DNA from: Xenophilus sp. E41
Lineage (GTDB): Bacteria; Pseudomonadota; Gammaproteobacteria; Burkholderiales; Burkholderiaceae_C
NCBI RefSeq assembly: GCF_003671765.1
Contig: NZ_QPIB01000040.1
Location: forward strand, 1-64,000
DNA length: 64,000 nt
Reading direction: 5' to 3'
Shown: piece by piece, positions 42,197 through 51,839 of the stretch
How positions within the stretch are numbered: the stretch's first letter is position 1
Layout of the letters: the number at the start of each line of letters is the position of its first letter
Position numbers and translations under genes: made by a program
The notes under the pieces: model-generated
Databases searched by the model: none
What the model saw: the letters and a program-made list of their open reading frames with translations, nothing else
What the model was told of the DNA's origin: nothing

Positions 42197-44173
42197 ATGA
42201 GCGACACCCCCCACGCCACCGCCCTGTACGAGCCGCCGGCCGAGCTGGCCCGCCATGCCCGCGTGGCGGGCCGCGCCGCCTACGACGCGCTGGTGGCCGA
42301 GGCCGAGGCCGACCCCGAGGCCTACTGGGGCCGCCTGGCCCGCGAGTTCGTGGGTTGGAAGAGGCCCTTCACCCGCGTGCTCGACGAAAGCAAGGCGCCC
42401 TTCTACGAATGGTTCAACGACGGCACGCTCAACGCGAGCTGGAACTGCCTGGAGCGCAACATCGAGCGCGGTCTGGGCGAGAAGACCGCCATCGTCTTCG
42501 AAGCCGACGACGGCGCCGTGACCCGCGTCAGCTACCGCGAACTGCTCGCACGCACCAACCGCATCGCCAACGCGCTGAAGTCGCTGGGCGTGAAGAAGGG
42601 CGATCGCGTGGTGATCTACATGGCCATGGGCATCGAGGGCGTGGCCGCCATGCAGGCGTGCGCGCGCATCGGCGCCATCCACTCGGTGGTGTTCGGCGGC
42701 TTCTCGGCCCACGCCCTGCGCGACCGCATCGCCGACACCGGCGCCAGTGTCGTCATCACCGCCGACCAGCAGGTGCGCGGCGGCAAGCAGCTGCCGCTGA
42801 AGGCCATCGTCGACGAGGCGCTGGCCCAGGGCGGATGCGCCAGCGTGCGGCAGGTGCTGGTGGCGCGGCGCACCGGCGCGGCCGTGCCCTTCCAGGTGCC
42901 GCGCGACCTGTGGCTGCACGAGCTGACCGAGGCCCAGAGCGAGCAGTGCGAACCCGAGTGGGTGGAGGCGGAGCACCCGCTCTTCCTGCTCTACACCTCG
43001 GGCTCCACCGGCACGCCGAAGGGCGTGCAGCACGCCACCGGCGGCTACCTGCTGCACGCAGCCCTGACCTGCGCCTGGACCTTCGACCTCCAACCCGAGG
43101 ACGTGTTCTGGTGCACCGCCGACATCGGCTGGGTGACCGGCCACACCTACATCGCCTACGGCCCGCTGGCGCTGGGCGCGACGCAGGTCGTGTTCGAGGG
43201 CGTGCCCACCTACCCGGACGCCGGCCGCTTCTGGCAGATGATCCAGGACCACGGCGTGACGGTGTTCTACACCGCGCCCACCGCGATCCGCTCGCTCATC
43301 AAGGCGGCCGAGGGCAACGAGGCGGTGCACCCCGCGCGCTACGACCTCACGAGCCTGCGCATCCTCGGCTCGGTGGGCGAACCCATCAACCCCGCCGCCT
43401 GGGAGTGGTACCACCGCCACGTGGGCGGCGGCCGCTGCCCGATCGTCGACACCTTCTGGCAGACCGAGACCGGCGGCCACATGATCACGCCGCTGCCCGG
43501 CGCGACGGCGCTGGTGCCGGGCTCGTGCACCCTGCCCTTCCCGGGCATCGCCGCGGCGGTGGTCGACGAGACGGGCAACGAGCTGCCCTGGGGCCAGGGC
43601 GGCATCCTGGTGGTCAAGCGGCCGTGGCCCTCGATGATCCGCACCATCTGGGGCAACCCCGAGCGCTTCCGCAAGGGCTACTACCCCGAGGAGTTCCAGG
43701 GCCGCTACTACCTGGCCGGCGACGGCGCGATCCGCGACGCGAAGACCGGCTACTTCACCATCACCGGCCGCATCGACGACGTGCTCAACGTGAGCGGCCA
43801 CCGCATGGGCACGATGGAGATCGAGTCGGCCCTGGTCGCCAAGACGGACCTCGTGGCCGAGGCGGCGGTGGTGGGCCGCCCCGACGACACCACCGGCGAG
43901 GCCATCTGCGCCTTCGTCGTGCTGAAGCGCCCGCGCCCCACCGGCGAGGAAGCCAAGGCCATCGCCAACGAGCTGCGCAACTGGGTGGCCAAGGAGATCG
44001 GCCCCATCGCCAAGCCCAAGGACATCCGCTTCGGCGACAACCTGCCCAAGACCCGCAGCGGCAAGATCATGCGGCGCCTGCTGCGTTCGATCGCCAAGGG
44101 CGAGGCGATCACGCAGGACACGTCGACATTGGAGAATCCGGCCATCCTGGAGCAGTTGGCGCAGACGAACTGA
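42197..44173 (+). CDS. acs: Acetyl-CoA synthetase
   Basis: A 658-residue AMP-forming acetate:CoA ligase. [12 protein letters not shown] is the P-loop, [13 protein letters not shown] the A5 region, and [20 protein letters not shown] the hinge. The regulatory and catalytic lysine is in [12 protein letters not shown], the usual acetylation site of Acs. The length and [19 protein letters not shown] near residue 75 are typical of acetyl- and propionyl-CoA synthetases. GGAGA precedes the ATG. With actP it forms an acetate scavenging route. Confidence 0.95.
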   Translation: MSDTPHATALYEPPAELARHARVAGRAAYDALVAEAEADPEAYWGRLAREFVGWKRPFTRVLDESKAPFYEWFNDGTLNASWNCLERNIERGLGEKTAIVFEADDGAVTRVSYRELLARTNRIANALKSLGVKKGDRVVIYMAMGIEGVAAMQACARIGAIHSVVFGGFSAHALRDRIADTGASVVITADQQVRGGKQLPLKAIVDEALAQGGCASVRQVLVARRTGAAVPFQVPRDLWLHELTEAQSEQCEPEWVEAEHPLFLLYTSGSTGTPKGVQHATGGYLLHAALTCAWTFDLQPEDVFWCTADIGWVTGHTYIAYGPLALGATQVVFEGVPTYPDAGRFWQMIQDHGVTVFYTAPTAIRSLIKAAEGNEAVHPARYDLTSLRILGSVGEPINPAAWEWYHRHVGGGRCPIVDTFWQTETGGHMITPLPGATALVPGSCTLPFPGIAAAVVDETGNELPWGQGGILVVKRPWPSMIRTIWGNPERFRKGYYPEEFQGRYYLAGDGAIRDAKTGYFTITGRIDDVLNVSGHRMGTMEIESALVAKTDLVAEAAVVGRPDDTTGEAICAFVVLKRPRPTGEEAKAIANELRNWVAKEIGPIAKPKDIRFGDNLPKTRSGKIMRRLLRSIAKGEAITQDTSTLENPAILEQLAQTN

Positions 44174-44233
44174 GCCTTTGGCTCACTGGCCGCCTCGGAT
44201 AATGGGCAGGCATCTCCATGGCCCTGCCTGCCC

Positions 44234-45160
44234 ATGATCCTCAACCTGCGAGAACTCCAAGCCTTCAAGGCGATCGCCGAACTCGGCTCGCTGGGCAAGG
44301 CCGCGGACGCCCTGAACCTCACGCAGCCCGCGCTGACGCGAACGCTCAAGCGCCTGGAGCATCAGCTGGGCGTCTCCCTGTTCGAGCGCCACGCGCATGG
44401 CACCACGCTGACGGAATACGGCCGCGCACTCGAACCCCACGCGAGCCTGATGCTGGCCGAATCACTCAACGCCACGCGTGAACTGCGCGAGATGCTGGGC
44501 CACGAGCGCGGCGTGGTGCGCGTGGGCACGGTGGCCAGCGCGGTCGAGAACTTCCTGCCCGAGGCCATCGCCCGCCTGACGGCGGAGCGCCCGGGCCTGC
44601 AGGTCCACATCGTCGAAGGGCTGGCCGACACGCTCGCCGTGCAACTCGCCAAGGGCGACGTCGACTTGGTGATCGGCTTCGCGATGCCGCAGACCGAAGG
44701 GGTGAGCCTGGTGTCGGAAAGCGAGTGGCAGGAGGGCTGCCACATCGTGTGCGCGGCCGACCACCCGCTGCGCGAACGCGGACGGCTGACGCTGGCGCAG
44801 CTCGACGGCCAGCGCTGGGCCCTGCCGCCCCGCCGCACCGGCCCGCACGAGGAATGGCAGCAGATGTTCTGGAGCCGCGGGCTGACGGCCCCGCCGGTGG
44901 CCGTCGAGACGGGGTCGATCAACGCGATCCGCGCCCTGGTGCTGCGTTGCGGCTTCCTGAGCTGGATGCCGCGCCTGCTGCTCGGAGACGGCCTGGGCGC
45001 CATGTCCAGGCTGCATGTGCTGGACGTGGAGGGGGTGCGTGGCGCCCGCACTTTCGCGCTCTACCAGCGCCGCCACGGCACGCTGTCGGCGGCCACCGTG
45101 CGGCTGCGCGACGACCTGCTGCAGCGAATCCGCGCCCTGCCGCGCACGGCAGCGGGTTAA
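44234..45160 (+). CDS. LysR-family transcriptional regulator
   Basis: A 308-residue LysR protein with the helix-turn-helix LGKAADALNLTQPALTRTLK and an effector domain starting VVRVGTVASAVENFLPEAI. The pattern resembles GbpR/CbbR-type regulators. It precedes the class II aldolase and Bug genes on the same strand, 111 bases from the first, and probably governs them. The start follows a short CTGCCC leader without a clear ribosome-binding site. Confidence 0.93.
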   Translation: MILNLRELQAFKAIAELGSLGKAADALNLTQPALTRTLKRLEHQLGVSLFERHAHGTTLTEYGRALEPHASLMLAESLNATRELREMLGHERGVVRVGTVASAVENFLPEAIARLTAERPGLQVHIVEGLADTLAVQLAKGDVDLVIGFAMPQTEGVSLVSESEWQEGCHIVCAADHPLRERGRLTLAQLDGQRWALPPRRTGPHEEWQQMFWSRGLTAPPVAVETGSINAIRALVLRCGFLSWMPRLLLGDGLGAMSRLHVLDVEGVRGARTFALYQRRHGTLSAATVRLRDDLLQRIRALPRTAAG

Positions 45161-45271
45161 CCCTCATGCCGGGCGGTCATGCCTTGGCCGCCAAAAGTCA
45201 TGGGTGCGGCGCGGCTGCCGTTCCTAGACTCGCCTGCGTTGCAAACCCCACACGGAAGCGAGTCGATCACC

Positions 45272-46060
45272 ATGCAGGACCACGAATGGGCCCAGGCGCT
45301 GGAGCAGCGTCGCCACACCGTACGTCAACAGGTCAGCGCCGAGGAGTGGGCGGCCCGCGAGGACCTCGCGGCCTGCTACCGGCTGTGCGTGCACTACCGC
45401 ATGACGGACATGATCTACAACCACATCTCGCTGCGCGTGCCGGGGCGACATGACCAGTTCCTGATCAACGCCTTCGGCCTCCTGTATTCCGAGGTCAGCG
45501 CCTCCAACCTGATCAAAGTCGACATCGAGGGACGCGTGGTGGAGGACACGACCCTCGAGGCCAATCCGGCCGGTTTCGTCATCCATGCGGCCGTGCACAA
45601 GGCGCGGCCCGACGTGGACTGCGTGTTCCACACCCACACCCGCGCAGGCGTGGCGGTGTCGGCGCAGCGCGACGGCCTGCTGCCGATCTCGCAGCATGCG
45701 ATGCGCTTCCACAACCGGGTCGGCTACCACGACTACGAGGGCATCGCGCTCGACACCGACGAGCAGCGCCGGCTCGTCGCGGACCTGGGGCCGCACAAGG
45801 TGCTGATCCTGCGCAACCACGGCCTGCTCACCGCCGGGGCGACCGTGCGCGATGCCTTCGAGGAGATGTACTACCTCGAGCTGGCTTGCCAGATCCAGCT
45901 GGACGCGACCGCCGCCGGCACGCCGCTGGTGCGCCCGCCCGAAGCGGTGTGCGAACACGCGGCGCAGCAGTTCGCAAACTCCAACAGCTACATCCGCAAC
46001 CGGGACTGGCAGGCGCTGCGGCGCATGCTGGACCAGCACGACCCGAGCTACCGCCACTGA
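45272..46060 (+). CDS. Class II aldolase/adducin-family protein
   Basis: A 262-residue protein of the class II aldolase/adducin fold. The zinc site is visible as CVFHTHT (H120, H122) and ILRNHGLLTAG (third histidine). MTDMIYNHISLRVPG at 45-58 is the substrate-side motif, and LYSEVSASNLIKVD the phosphate or carboxylate contact. Members are fuculose-type aldolases, decarboxylases or structural homologues. Bacterial forms of this length often accompany Bug proteins in small-carboxylate catabolism. A Bug gene follows 44 bases downstream. Confidence 0.9.
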   Translation: MQDHEWAQALEQRRHTVRQQVSAEEWAAREDLAACYRLCVHYRMTDMIYNHISLRVPGRHDQFLINAFGLLYSEVSASNLIKVDIEGRVVEDTTLEANPAGFVIHAAVHKARPDVDCVFHTHTRAGVAVSAQRDGLLPISQHAMRFHNRVGYHDYEGIALDTDEQRRLVADLGPHKVLILRNHGLLTAGATVRDAFEEMYYLELACQIQLDATAAGTPLVRPPEAVCEHAAQQFANSNSYIRNRDWQALRRMLDQHDPSYRH

Positions 46061-46104
46061 GGCCGGCAACCGGCCCTGTTCCGAATTCAATCCAAGGAGA
46101 CAAC

Positions 46105-47076
46105 ATGTTCGACCGACTCAAGCGCATCGGCGCTGCCCTCGCCTTCGCCGCCTGCGGCGCCGCACTGGCACAAGGTGCCTACCCGAGCCAGCCCATCAAG
46201 TGGATCGTGCCCTACGCCGCCGGCGGCGGCACCGACGCCGTCGCACGGCAATTGACGAATGCGATGCAGGCCTCGCTGGGCCAGCCGCTCGTGGTGGACA
46301 ACCGCCCGGGCGCGTCGACCAACATCGGCGTCGCGGCGCTGATGCAGGCCAAGCCCGACGGCTACACCGTCATGCAGGCCGAGAACGCCGCGCTGCTGTT
46401 CAACGAGCACATGTTCGCCAAGCTGCCCTACAAGCCCGCCACGGACTTCAGCTACATCGGCGCCATCGGCCGCATCCCGATCCTGCTGGTGGTGCGCCAG
46501 GACCACCCGGCCCGCACGCTGGCCGAACTGATTGCCAGCGTGAAGGCGAACCCGGGCAAGGCCAGCTATGGGTCCGCAGGCGTGGGCTCGCCCCACCATA
46601 TGGCGATGGAGCTCTTCAAGCAGAAGGCCGGCCTGGACATCGCGCACGTCGCCTACAAGGGCGCCGCCCCGGCCATCCAGGACCTGCTGGGCGGGCAGGT
46701 GCCGATGATGATGCTCGACCTCACGGCCGGCCGGCCGTACCTGGATTCGGGCAAGGTGCGGGCCCTCGCGGTCGCGCTCCCCCAGCGCAGCAAGGCCCTG
46801 CCCAACCTGCCGACCTTCGCCGAGCTCGGGTATCCCGACGTGAATGCCTTCGCCTACCAGGGCTTGATCGGCCCGGCCAACATGCCACCGGCGGTCGTGG
46901 ACCGGCTCAATGCCGAACTGCGCAAGGCCCTGCAGTCCCCGGAGCTGCTCAAGGCCTTCGACACCCTCGGCCTGGAGCCCGCGCCCGGTACGCCGGAAGA
47001 GTTCCGCAGCACGGCACGTGCCCTCAGCGCGCACTGGGGCAAGGTCATCCGGACCTCGGGCGTTCAGCTGGACTGA
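46105..47076 (+). CDS. Bug/TctC-family binding protein
   Basis: A 323-residue Bug-family protein with a Sec leader (RIGAALAFAACGAALAQG). The mature start YPSQPIKWIVPYAAGGGTDA is classic, and GKASYGSAGVGSPHHMAMEL is the second family motif. AAGGAGA precedes the ATG. It is third in a LysR, aldolase, Bug string, with no membrane subunits nearby. It is convergent with urtE, separated by a hairpin at 47100-47140. Ligand unknown. Confidence 0.95.
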   Translation: MFDRLKRIGAALAFAACGAALAQGAYPSQPIKWIVPYAAGGGTDAVARQLTNAMQASLGQPLVVDNRPGASTNIGVAALMQAKPDGYTVMQAENAALLFNEHMFAKLPYKPATDFSYIGAIGRIPILLVVRQDHPARTLAELIASVKANPGKASYGSAGVGSPHHMAMELFKQKAGLDIAHVAYKGAAPAIQDLLGGQVPMMMLDLTAGRPYLDSGKVRALAVALPQRSKALPNLPTFAELGYPDVNAFAYQGLIGPANMPPAVVDRLNAELRKALQSPELLKAFDTLGLEPAPGTPEEFRSTARALSAHWGKVIRTSGVQLD

Positions 47077-47099
47077 GCGGCCGGGAGGCCGAGGAGAAC

Positions 47100-47140
47100 A
47101 CGGGCGAAGAGGCCGGGACACCCGCGGCCTGTTCGCCCGT
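47100..47140. terminator. Bidirectional hairpin between converging genes
   Basis: acgggcgaa at 47100-47108 pairs with ttcgcccgt at 47132-47140. An inner ggccg/cggcc pairing extends the stem. It lies exactly between the converging Bug and urtE stops. The following bases are not a clean T run, so efficiency as an intrinsic terminator is uncertain. Confidence 0.6.
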
Positions 47141-47147
47141 TTGGCGT

Positions 47148-47840
47148 TCAGATGGCGACGAGCTGCCGCACTCCCTGCGCCTCCATGTCCTTGCCCAGGC
47201 CGCGGGCGATGACCTCGCCGCGCTCCATCACGAGGTAGTTGTCGGCCAGCTCCTGCGCGAAGTCGTAGTACTGCTCGCACAGCACGATGGCCATGTTGCC
47301 GCGGTCGGCCAGCATGCGGATCACGCGGCCGATGTCCTTGATGATCGACGGCTGAATGCCCTCGGTGGGCTCGTCCAGGATCAGCAGCTTGGGGCCGGGC
47401 GCGAGGGCCCGCGCGATGGCCAGCTGCTGCTGCTGCCCGCCCGAGAGGTCGCCGCCACGGCGGTGCATGAACTGCTTGAGGATCGGAAAGAGCTCGAACA
47501 GCTCCGCCGGGATCGGCGTGCTGCCGCTGCGATAGGCCAGGCCCATGCGCAGGTTCTCCTCGACGGTGAGCCGCGCGAAGATCTCGCGGCCCTGCGGCAC
47601 GAAGCCCATGCCGGCGCGCGCGCGCTCGTAAGGGGTCTTTTTGTGCACGGGCTGGCCGTCGAACTCGATGCTGCCGCTCTTGATGGGCACCAGGCCCATG
47701 AGCGACTTGAGCAGCGTGGTCTTGCCCACGCCGTTGCGGCCCAGCAGCACGGTGACCTTGCCGAGCTGCGCCTCGAAGCTGACGTCCCGCAGGATGTGCG
47801 AGCCGCCGTAGTACTGGTGGATGTTCTTGACGGTGAGCAT
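47148..47840 (-). CDS. urtE: Urea ABC transporter ATP-binding protein UrtE
   Basis: A 230-residue LivF-type ATPase. Walker A is GRNGVGKTT (34-42), Q-loop region GFVPQGREIFARLT, signature LSGGQQQQLAIAR, and Walker B LLILDEPTEGIQPS; GIQPS is diagnostic of UrtE against LivF. It energises the high-affinity urea importer with UrtD. AGGAG precedes the ATG. It is the last gene of urtABCDE. The usual following ureD and urease structural genes are absent. Confidence 0.96.
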   Translation of the reverse strand: MLTVKNIHQYYGGSHILRDVSFEAQLGKVTVLLGRNGVGKTTLLKSLMGLVPIKSGSIEFDGQPVHKKTPYERARAGMGFVPQGREIFARLTVEENLRMGLAYRSGSTPIPAELFELFPILKQFMHRRGGDLSGGQQQQLAIARALAPGPKLLILDEPTEGIQPSIIKDIGRVIRMLADRGNMAIVLCEQYYDFAQELADNYLVMERGEVIARGLGKDMEAQGVRQLVAI

Positions 47841-47870
47841 GAGAGGCTCCTGAATACGGGCATCCGCCTC

Positions 47871-48746
47871 TCAGCGGCCCAGATACACCTCGATCACCCG
47901 CTCGTCCGCCTGCACCTCGTCGAGCGTGCCCTGCGCGAGCACCGAGCCGTCGCACAGCACGGTGACGATCTCGGAAATGGTCTTGATGAAGCTCATGTCG
48001 TGCTCCACCACCATGAGCGAATGCTTGCCCTTGAGGGTGAGGAACAGCTCGGCGGTGCGCGCGGTCTCCTCGTCGGTCATGCCGGCGACGGGCTCGTCGA
48101 GCAGCAGCAGCTTGGGGTCCTGCATGAGCAGCATGCCGATCTCCAGCCACTGCTTCTGGCCGTGGCTCAGCAGGCCCGCCATGCGGTTCACGCTGGCGGC
48201 CAGGTGGATGGTCTGCAGCACCTCGGCCAGGCGGTCGCTCTGGGCCGAGTCGAGCTGGAAGAACATCGACGGCCTGACGCCCTTGTCGGTCTTGAGCGCC
48301 AGCTCCAGGTTCTCGAACACCGTGAGCTGCTCGAAGACCGTGGGCTTCTGGAACTTGCGGCCGATGCCCAGCTGCGCGATCTCGGCTTCCTTGTGGCGCA
48401 GCAGGTCGATGGTGCTGCCGAAGTACACGGTGCCGCTGTCGGGCCGCGTCTTGCCGGTGATGATGTCCATCATCGTGGTCTTGCCCGCGCCGTTGGGGCC
48501 GATGATGCAGCGCAGCTCGCCGGGCGCGATGTCCAGGCTCAGCTTGTTGATGGCCTTGAAGCCGTCGAAGCTGACGCTCACGTCCTCGAGGTAGAGGATG
48601 CGGCCGTGGGCAAGGTCGACCTCGCCCTCCACCTTCGGCCGGCCGTAGCCCGCCGCGCGGCCGCCCGATTCGGTCTGCTCGGCCAGGACGATGCCCTGGC
48701 TCTTCGCAAAGCGCTGGGCGCCGGATTCCATCAGATCGGGTGTCAT
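47871..48746 (-). CDS. urtD: Urea ABC transporter ATP-binding protein UrtD
   Basis: A 291-residue LivG-type ATPase. A 45-residue N-terminal extension precedes the nucleotide-binding domain, which has Walker A GPNGAGKTT, LSHGQKQWLEIGMLL in place of the signature (the SHGQKQ variant is normal for UrtD), and Walker B LLLLDEPVAGM. GGAGG precedes the ATG. It starts 55 bases after urtC. Confidence 0.95.
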   Translation of the reverse strand: MTPDLMESGAQRFAKSQGIVLAEQTESGGRAAGYGRPKVEGEVDLAHGRILYLEDVSVSFDGFKAINKLSLDIAPGELRCIIGPNGAGKTTMMDIITGKTRPDSGTVYFGSTIDLLRHKEAEIAQLGIGRKFQKPTVFEQLTVFENLELALKTDKGVRPSMFFQLDSAQSDRLAEVLQTIHLAASVNRMAGLLSHGQKQWLEIGMLLMQDPKLLLLDEPVAGMTDEETARTAELFLTLKGKHSLMVVEHDMSFIKTISEIVTVLCDGSVLAQGTLDEVQADERVIEVYLGR

Positions 48747-48801
48747 TCGGTCACCTCCGCGCTGCGCGCTGCGGTATTCGTCTTGGGAGCGGCCCGGCGA
48801 C

Positions 48802-50022
48802 TCATGCCTTCGCCCCCTTCACGTCCACCGCCAGCGGCGGCAGCGCAGCGGGCTCCACGCCCTCTTCCGCCGCCAGCGAGCGCTGCGCCTCGCGGCGGCC
48901 CTCGGTGATCGTCGGCGCAGCCTTCTCGCGCCGCAGCCACTTGCGCACCAGGCCCACGATGCCGTCGGGCAGGAACAGCGTGACGGCAATGAAGAGCGCG
49001 CCGAGGAAGTACAGCCAGTACTCGGGCGCGACCACCGTGAGCCAGCTCTTGGCGCCGTTGACGATGAAGGCGCCGATGATCGGCCCCAGCAGCGTGGCAC
49101 GCCCGCCGACCGCGGCCCAGATCGCGATCTCGATCGAGTTGGCGGCGCTCATCTCGCCCGGATTGATGATGCCCACCTGCGGCACGTACAGCGCGCCGGC
49201 CACGCCGCACATGACGGCGGAGATGACCCAGATCGTGAGCTTGTACGGCAGCGGGTTGTAGCCGCAGAACATGGTGCGCGACTCGGCGTCGCGAATGGCC
49301 TGCAGCACGCGGCCGAACTTGCTGCCGATGAGCCACTTGGCGAAGAGGAAGAAGGCCAGCAGCGTGATGCCCGTGAGCGCGAAGAGCGTCATGCGCATCT
49401 CCTGCGTGGCGATGGGAATGCCCAGGATGCGCTTGAAGTCGGTGAAGCCGTTGTTGCCGCCGAAACCCGTCTCGTTGCGGAAGAACAGCAGCATGGCCGC
49501 GAAGGTCATGGCCTGCGTGATGATCGAGAAGTACACGCCCTTGATGCGCGAGCGGAAGGCGAAGTAGCCGAACACGAAGGCGATGAGGCCCGGCACCGCG
49601 ACGATGAGGAAGAGCGTGGCGATGAAGGAGTCGCTGAGCGTCCAGTGCCAGGGCAGCGTCTTCCAGTCGAGGAAGACCATGAAGTCCGGCAGGTCGCTCT
49701 TGTAGTTGCCGTCGCGGCCGATCTGGCGCATGAGGTACATGCCCATCATGTAGCCGCCCAGCGCGAAGAACAGCCCGTGGCCCAGCGACAGGATGCCGGT
49801 GTAGCCCCAGATCAGGTCCATCGCCAGCGCGCAGATGGCGTAGCACATGATCTTGCCGACCAGCGCCACCGCGTAGTCGCTCATGTGGAAGGCGCTGTCG
49901 GCCGGCACCATGAGGTTGAGCACCGGCGCCAGCGCGCACACCACGATCAGCGCGACGAAGAAGGCCGTCCAGCCCTTGCCGCTGAGCAGCGGCGCCTTGG
50001 AGGGGAGTTCAACGCGTGCCAT
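48802..50022 (-). CDS. urtC: Urea ABC transporter permease UrtC
   Basis: A 406-residue branched-chain-type (LivM) permease with about ten membrane segments. MDLIWGYTGILSLGHGLFFA is the family motif, and RVLQAIRDAESRTMFCGYN the cytosolic EAA-like loop that docks the ATPases. The C-terminus carries a charged 60-residue tail. The ATG at 50022 is chosen because the protein then begins MARVELPSK with the first helix at residue 18; frames upstream run through a hairpin element. Confidence 0.95.
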   Translation of the reverse strand: MARVELPSKAPLLSGKGWTAFFVALIVVCALAPVLNLMVPADSAFHMSDYAVALVGKIMCYAICALAMDLIWGYTGILSLGHGLFFALGGYMMGMYLMRQIGRDGNYKSDLPDFMVFLDWKTLPWHWTLSDSFIATLFLIVAVPGLIAFVFGYFAFRSRIKGVYFSIITQAMTFAAMLLFFRNETGFGGNNGFTDFKRILGIPIATQEMRMTLFALTGITLLAFFLFAKWLIGSKFGRVLQAIRDAESRTMFCGYNPLPYKLTIWVISAVMCGVAGALYVPQVGIINPGEMSAANSIEIAIWAAVGGRATLLGPIIGAFIVNGAKSWLTVVAPEYWLYFLGALFIAVTLFLPDGIVGLVRKWLRREKAAPTITEGRREAQRSLAAEEGVEPAALPPLAVDVKGAKA

Positions 50023-50034
50023 GAAGTCGTCCGA

Positions 50035-50131
50035 AAAGCGTAGCGAGCGGCCCGAGGTGGGGTTGAGGAGCGGAGCCGTACACCCGTACGGCGAGCACCG
50101 CAGGCCCCAGATCGGGACGCGCAGTAGCTTT
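50035..50131. repeat. Long hairpin in the urtB-urtC spacer
   Basis: This 97-base imperfect palindrome fills most of the 123-base spacer. The tip is a perfect gccgtac-accc-gtacggc stem-loop at 50075-50092. The base pairs cccgaggtgggg (50051-50062) with ccccagatcggg (50105-50116), and aaagcg...gcgagcgg with cgcgcagtagcttt. In the urt transcript it would fold between urtB and urtC, where it could mark an RNA-processing or stability boundary, or be an inserted palindromic unit. Confidence 0.7.
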
Positions 50132-50145
50132 GCGGGCGGCTTCAT

Positions 50146-51738
50146 TCATGCTTCGGCGCTCCGGCCCTTGATCGCGAAGATGCCCTGCGGCCGCTTCTGG
50201 ATGAAGATGATGATGAAGACCAGCACCGCGATCTTGGCCAGCACCGCGCCGGCCCAGCCTTCGATGAACTTGTTCAGGATGCCCAGGCCCAGCGCCGCGT
50301 ACACGGTGCCCGCGAGCTGGCCCACGCCGCCCATCACCACGACCATGAAGCTGTCGACGATGTAGCTCTGGCCAAGGTCGGGGCCGACATTGCCGATCTG
50401 GCTCAGCGCGCAGCCGGCCAGCCCGGCGATGCCCGAGCCCAGCGCGAAGGCGTAGGTGTCGATGCGTGCGGTGTTCACGCCCATGCAGGAAGCGATGGGG
50501 CGGTTCTGCGTCACGCCTCGCACGAACAGGCCCAGCCGCGTGCGGCCGATGAGCCAGCCCATGGCCAGCAGCACCAGGGCCGCGAACACGATGATGCCGA
50601 TGCGGTTCCAGGGCAGCGTGAGGTTGGACAGCAGCTGCACGCCGCCGCTCATCCACGAGGGGTTCTCGACGCCCACGTTCTGCGCGCCGAAGAGCGAGCG
50701 CACCAGCTGCTGCAGCATCAGGCTGATGCCCCAGGTGGCCAGCAGCGTCTCCAGCGGCCGGCCGTAGAGGAAGCGGATCACGCCGCGCTCGAGCACCGCG
50801 CCCACCAGCGCAGACGCGAGGAAGGACACCGGGATGGCGGCCACCAGGTACCAGCCGAACATCGACTCGGGCAGGAAGCGCTGGAACACGCCCTGCATGA
50901 CGTAGGTGGCGTAGGCGCCGATCATCATCAGCTCGCCGTGCGCCATGTTGATGACGCCCATCAGGCCATAGGTGATGGCCAGGCCCAGCGCGGCCAGCAG
51001 CAGCACCGAGCCGAGGCTGATGCCGCTGAAGATGGCGCCCAGCCGGTCGCCCCAGACCAGCGCGCCGTCGATGCTGGCGATGCTGGCCTGGATGGCGGCC
51101 TTGACATCGGCATCGGTCTCGTCGGCCAGGCGCTGGTTGAGCAGCAGCTTGGTGTCGGGGTTCTTGTTGTCGCCCAGGGCCTTGGCGGCGGCCAGGCGCT
51201 TGGCCTTGTCCTGGCTGCTCAGCAGCGAGGCGGCCTGCACCAGCTGCAGCTTCGCCTTGACGGCAGCGCTGGTCTCGGCGGCCAGCGCCTTGTCGATCAG
51301 CGGCACGCGCGATTCGTCGGGCTCCTTGAACAGGGCGTCGGCAGCCGCCAGCCTCACAGCCTCGTCCTTGCTCGACAGGCGCAGCCCGGCCTGCGCGGCG
51401 TCGATGGCGCTGCGCATGTAGTTGTTGTTGACCACGTCCTCGGCGTTGTCGGGCACCTTCAGCTCGGCGCCGGTCACCGGGTCGTAAGCCTTGTCGTCCC
51501 TGATGACGAAGACCTGCGTGTCGGTGTACTTCACCGCTTCGTCGGCCAGCGCCTGGATGAAGGCCTCGGTCTTGGCGTCGGCGTTGGCCACGGCCTTGTT
51601 CATGGCGGCGATGCGCTCGTCGGCGTCGCCCGAGGCCATGGCCTTGGCCTCGTCGGCGGTGAGCGCATGGGCTTGCGCCATGGCCAGCACTGCGAACAGG
51701 CAGGCGGCGCGCAGGGTTCGGCGCAGGATTGGAATCAC
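50146..51738 (-). CDS. urtB: Urea ABC transporter permease UrtB
   Basis: A 530-residue LivH-type permease. A GTG start at 51738 follows GAGG and gives a signal-like leader ending QAHALTADEA. About 220 residues of periplasmic, helical repeat-like sequence follow (KDEAVRLAAADALFKEPDES), the N-terminal extension usual in UrtB. The membrane part begins near ISLGSVLLLAALGLAITYGL with GVINMAHGELMMIGAY as the permease motif. It is separated from urtA by a strong terminator-like hairpin. Confidence 0.95.
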   Translation of the reverse strand: MIPILRRTLRAACLFAVLAMAQAHALTADEAKAMASGDADERIAAMNKAVANADAKTEAFIQALADEAVKYTDTQVFVIRDDKAYDPVTGAELKVPDNAEDVVNNNYMRSAIDAAQAGLRLSSKDEAVRLAAADALFKEPDESRVPLIDKALAAETSAAVKAKLQLVQAASLLSSQDKAKRLAAAKALGDNKNPDTKLLLNQRLADETDADVKAAIQASIASIDGALVWGDRLGAIFSGISLGSVLLLAALGLAITYGLMGVINMAHGELMMIGAYATYVMQGVFQRFLPESMFGWYLVAAIPVSFLASALVGAVLERGVIRFLYGRPLETLLATWGISLMLQQLVRSLFGAQNVGVENPSWMSGGVQLLSNLTLPWNRIGIIVFAALVLLAMGWLIGRTRLGLFVRGVTQNRPIASCMGVNTARIDTYAFALGSGIAGLAGCALSQIGNVGPDLGQSYIVDSFMVVVMGGVGQLAGTVYAALGLGILNKFIEGWAGAVLAKIAVLVFIIIFIQKRPQGIFAIKGRSAEA

Positions 51739-51755
51739 GGCATCCTCGATGAGAG

Positions 51756-51790
51756 AAAAAAGGCCCGATCCGCCACAAGAGGATCGGGCC
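51756..51790 (-). terminator. Intrinsic terminator between urtA and urtB
   Basis: On the minus strand a perfect ten-base stem, ggcccgatcc / ggatcgggcc, with a nine-base loop is followed by six T residues. This is the best intrinsic terminator in the window. It lies between urtA and urtB, in the direction of transcription, so partial termination would give more binding protein than permease. Confidence 0.88.
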
Positions 51791-51839
51791 CCGGGTCGTC
51801 TGCAGCCCCGCAACGGATGCCGCGGGGCCGATGCAAGGC

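Noticed and set aside
45852-48908. A 1,018-codon open frame on the plus strand
   Set aside because: It runs antisense through urtE and urtD and out of frame with the Bug gene, all of which have complete domains; long shadow frames are expected at about 70% GC.
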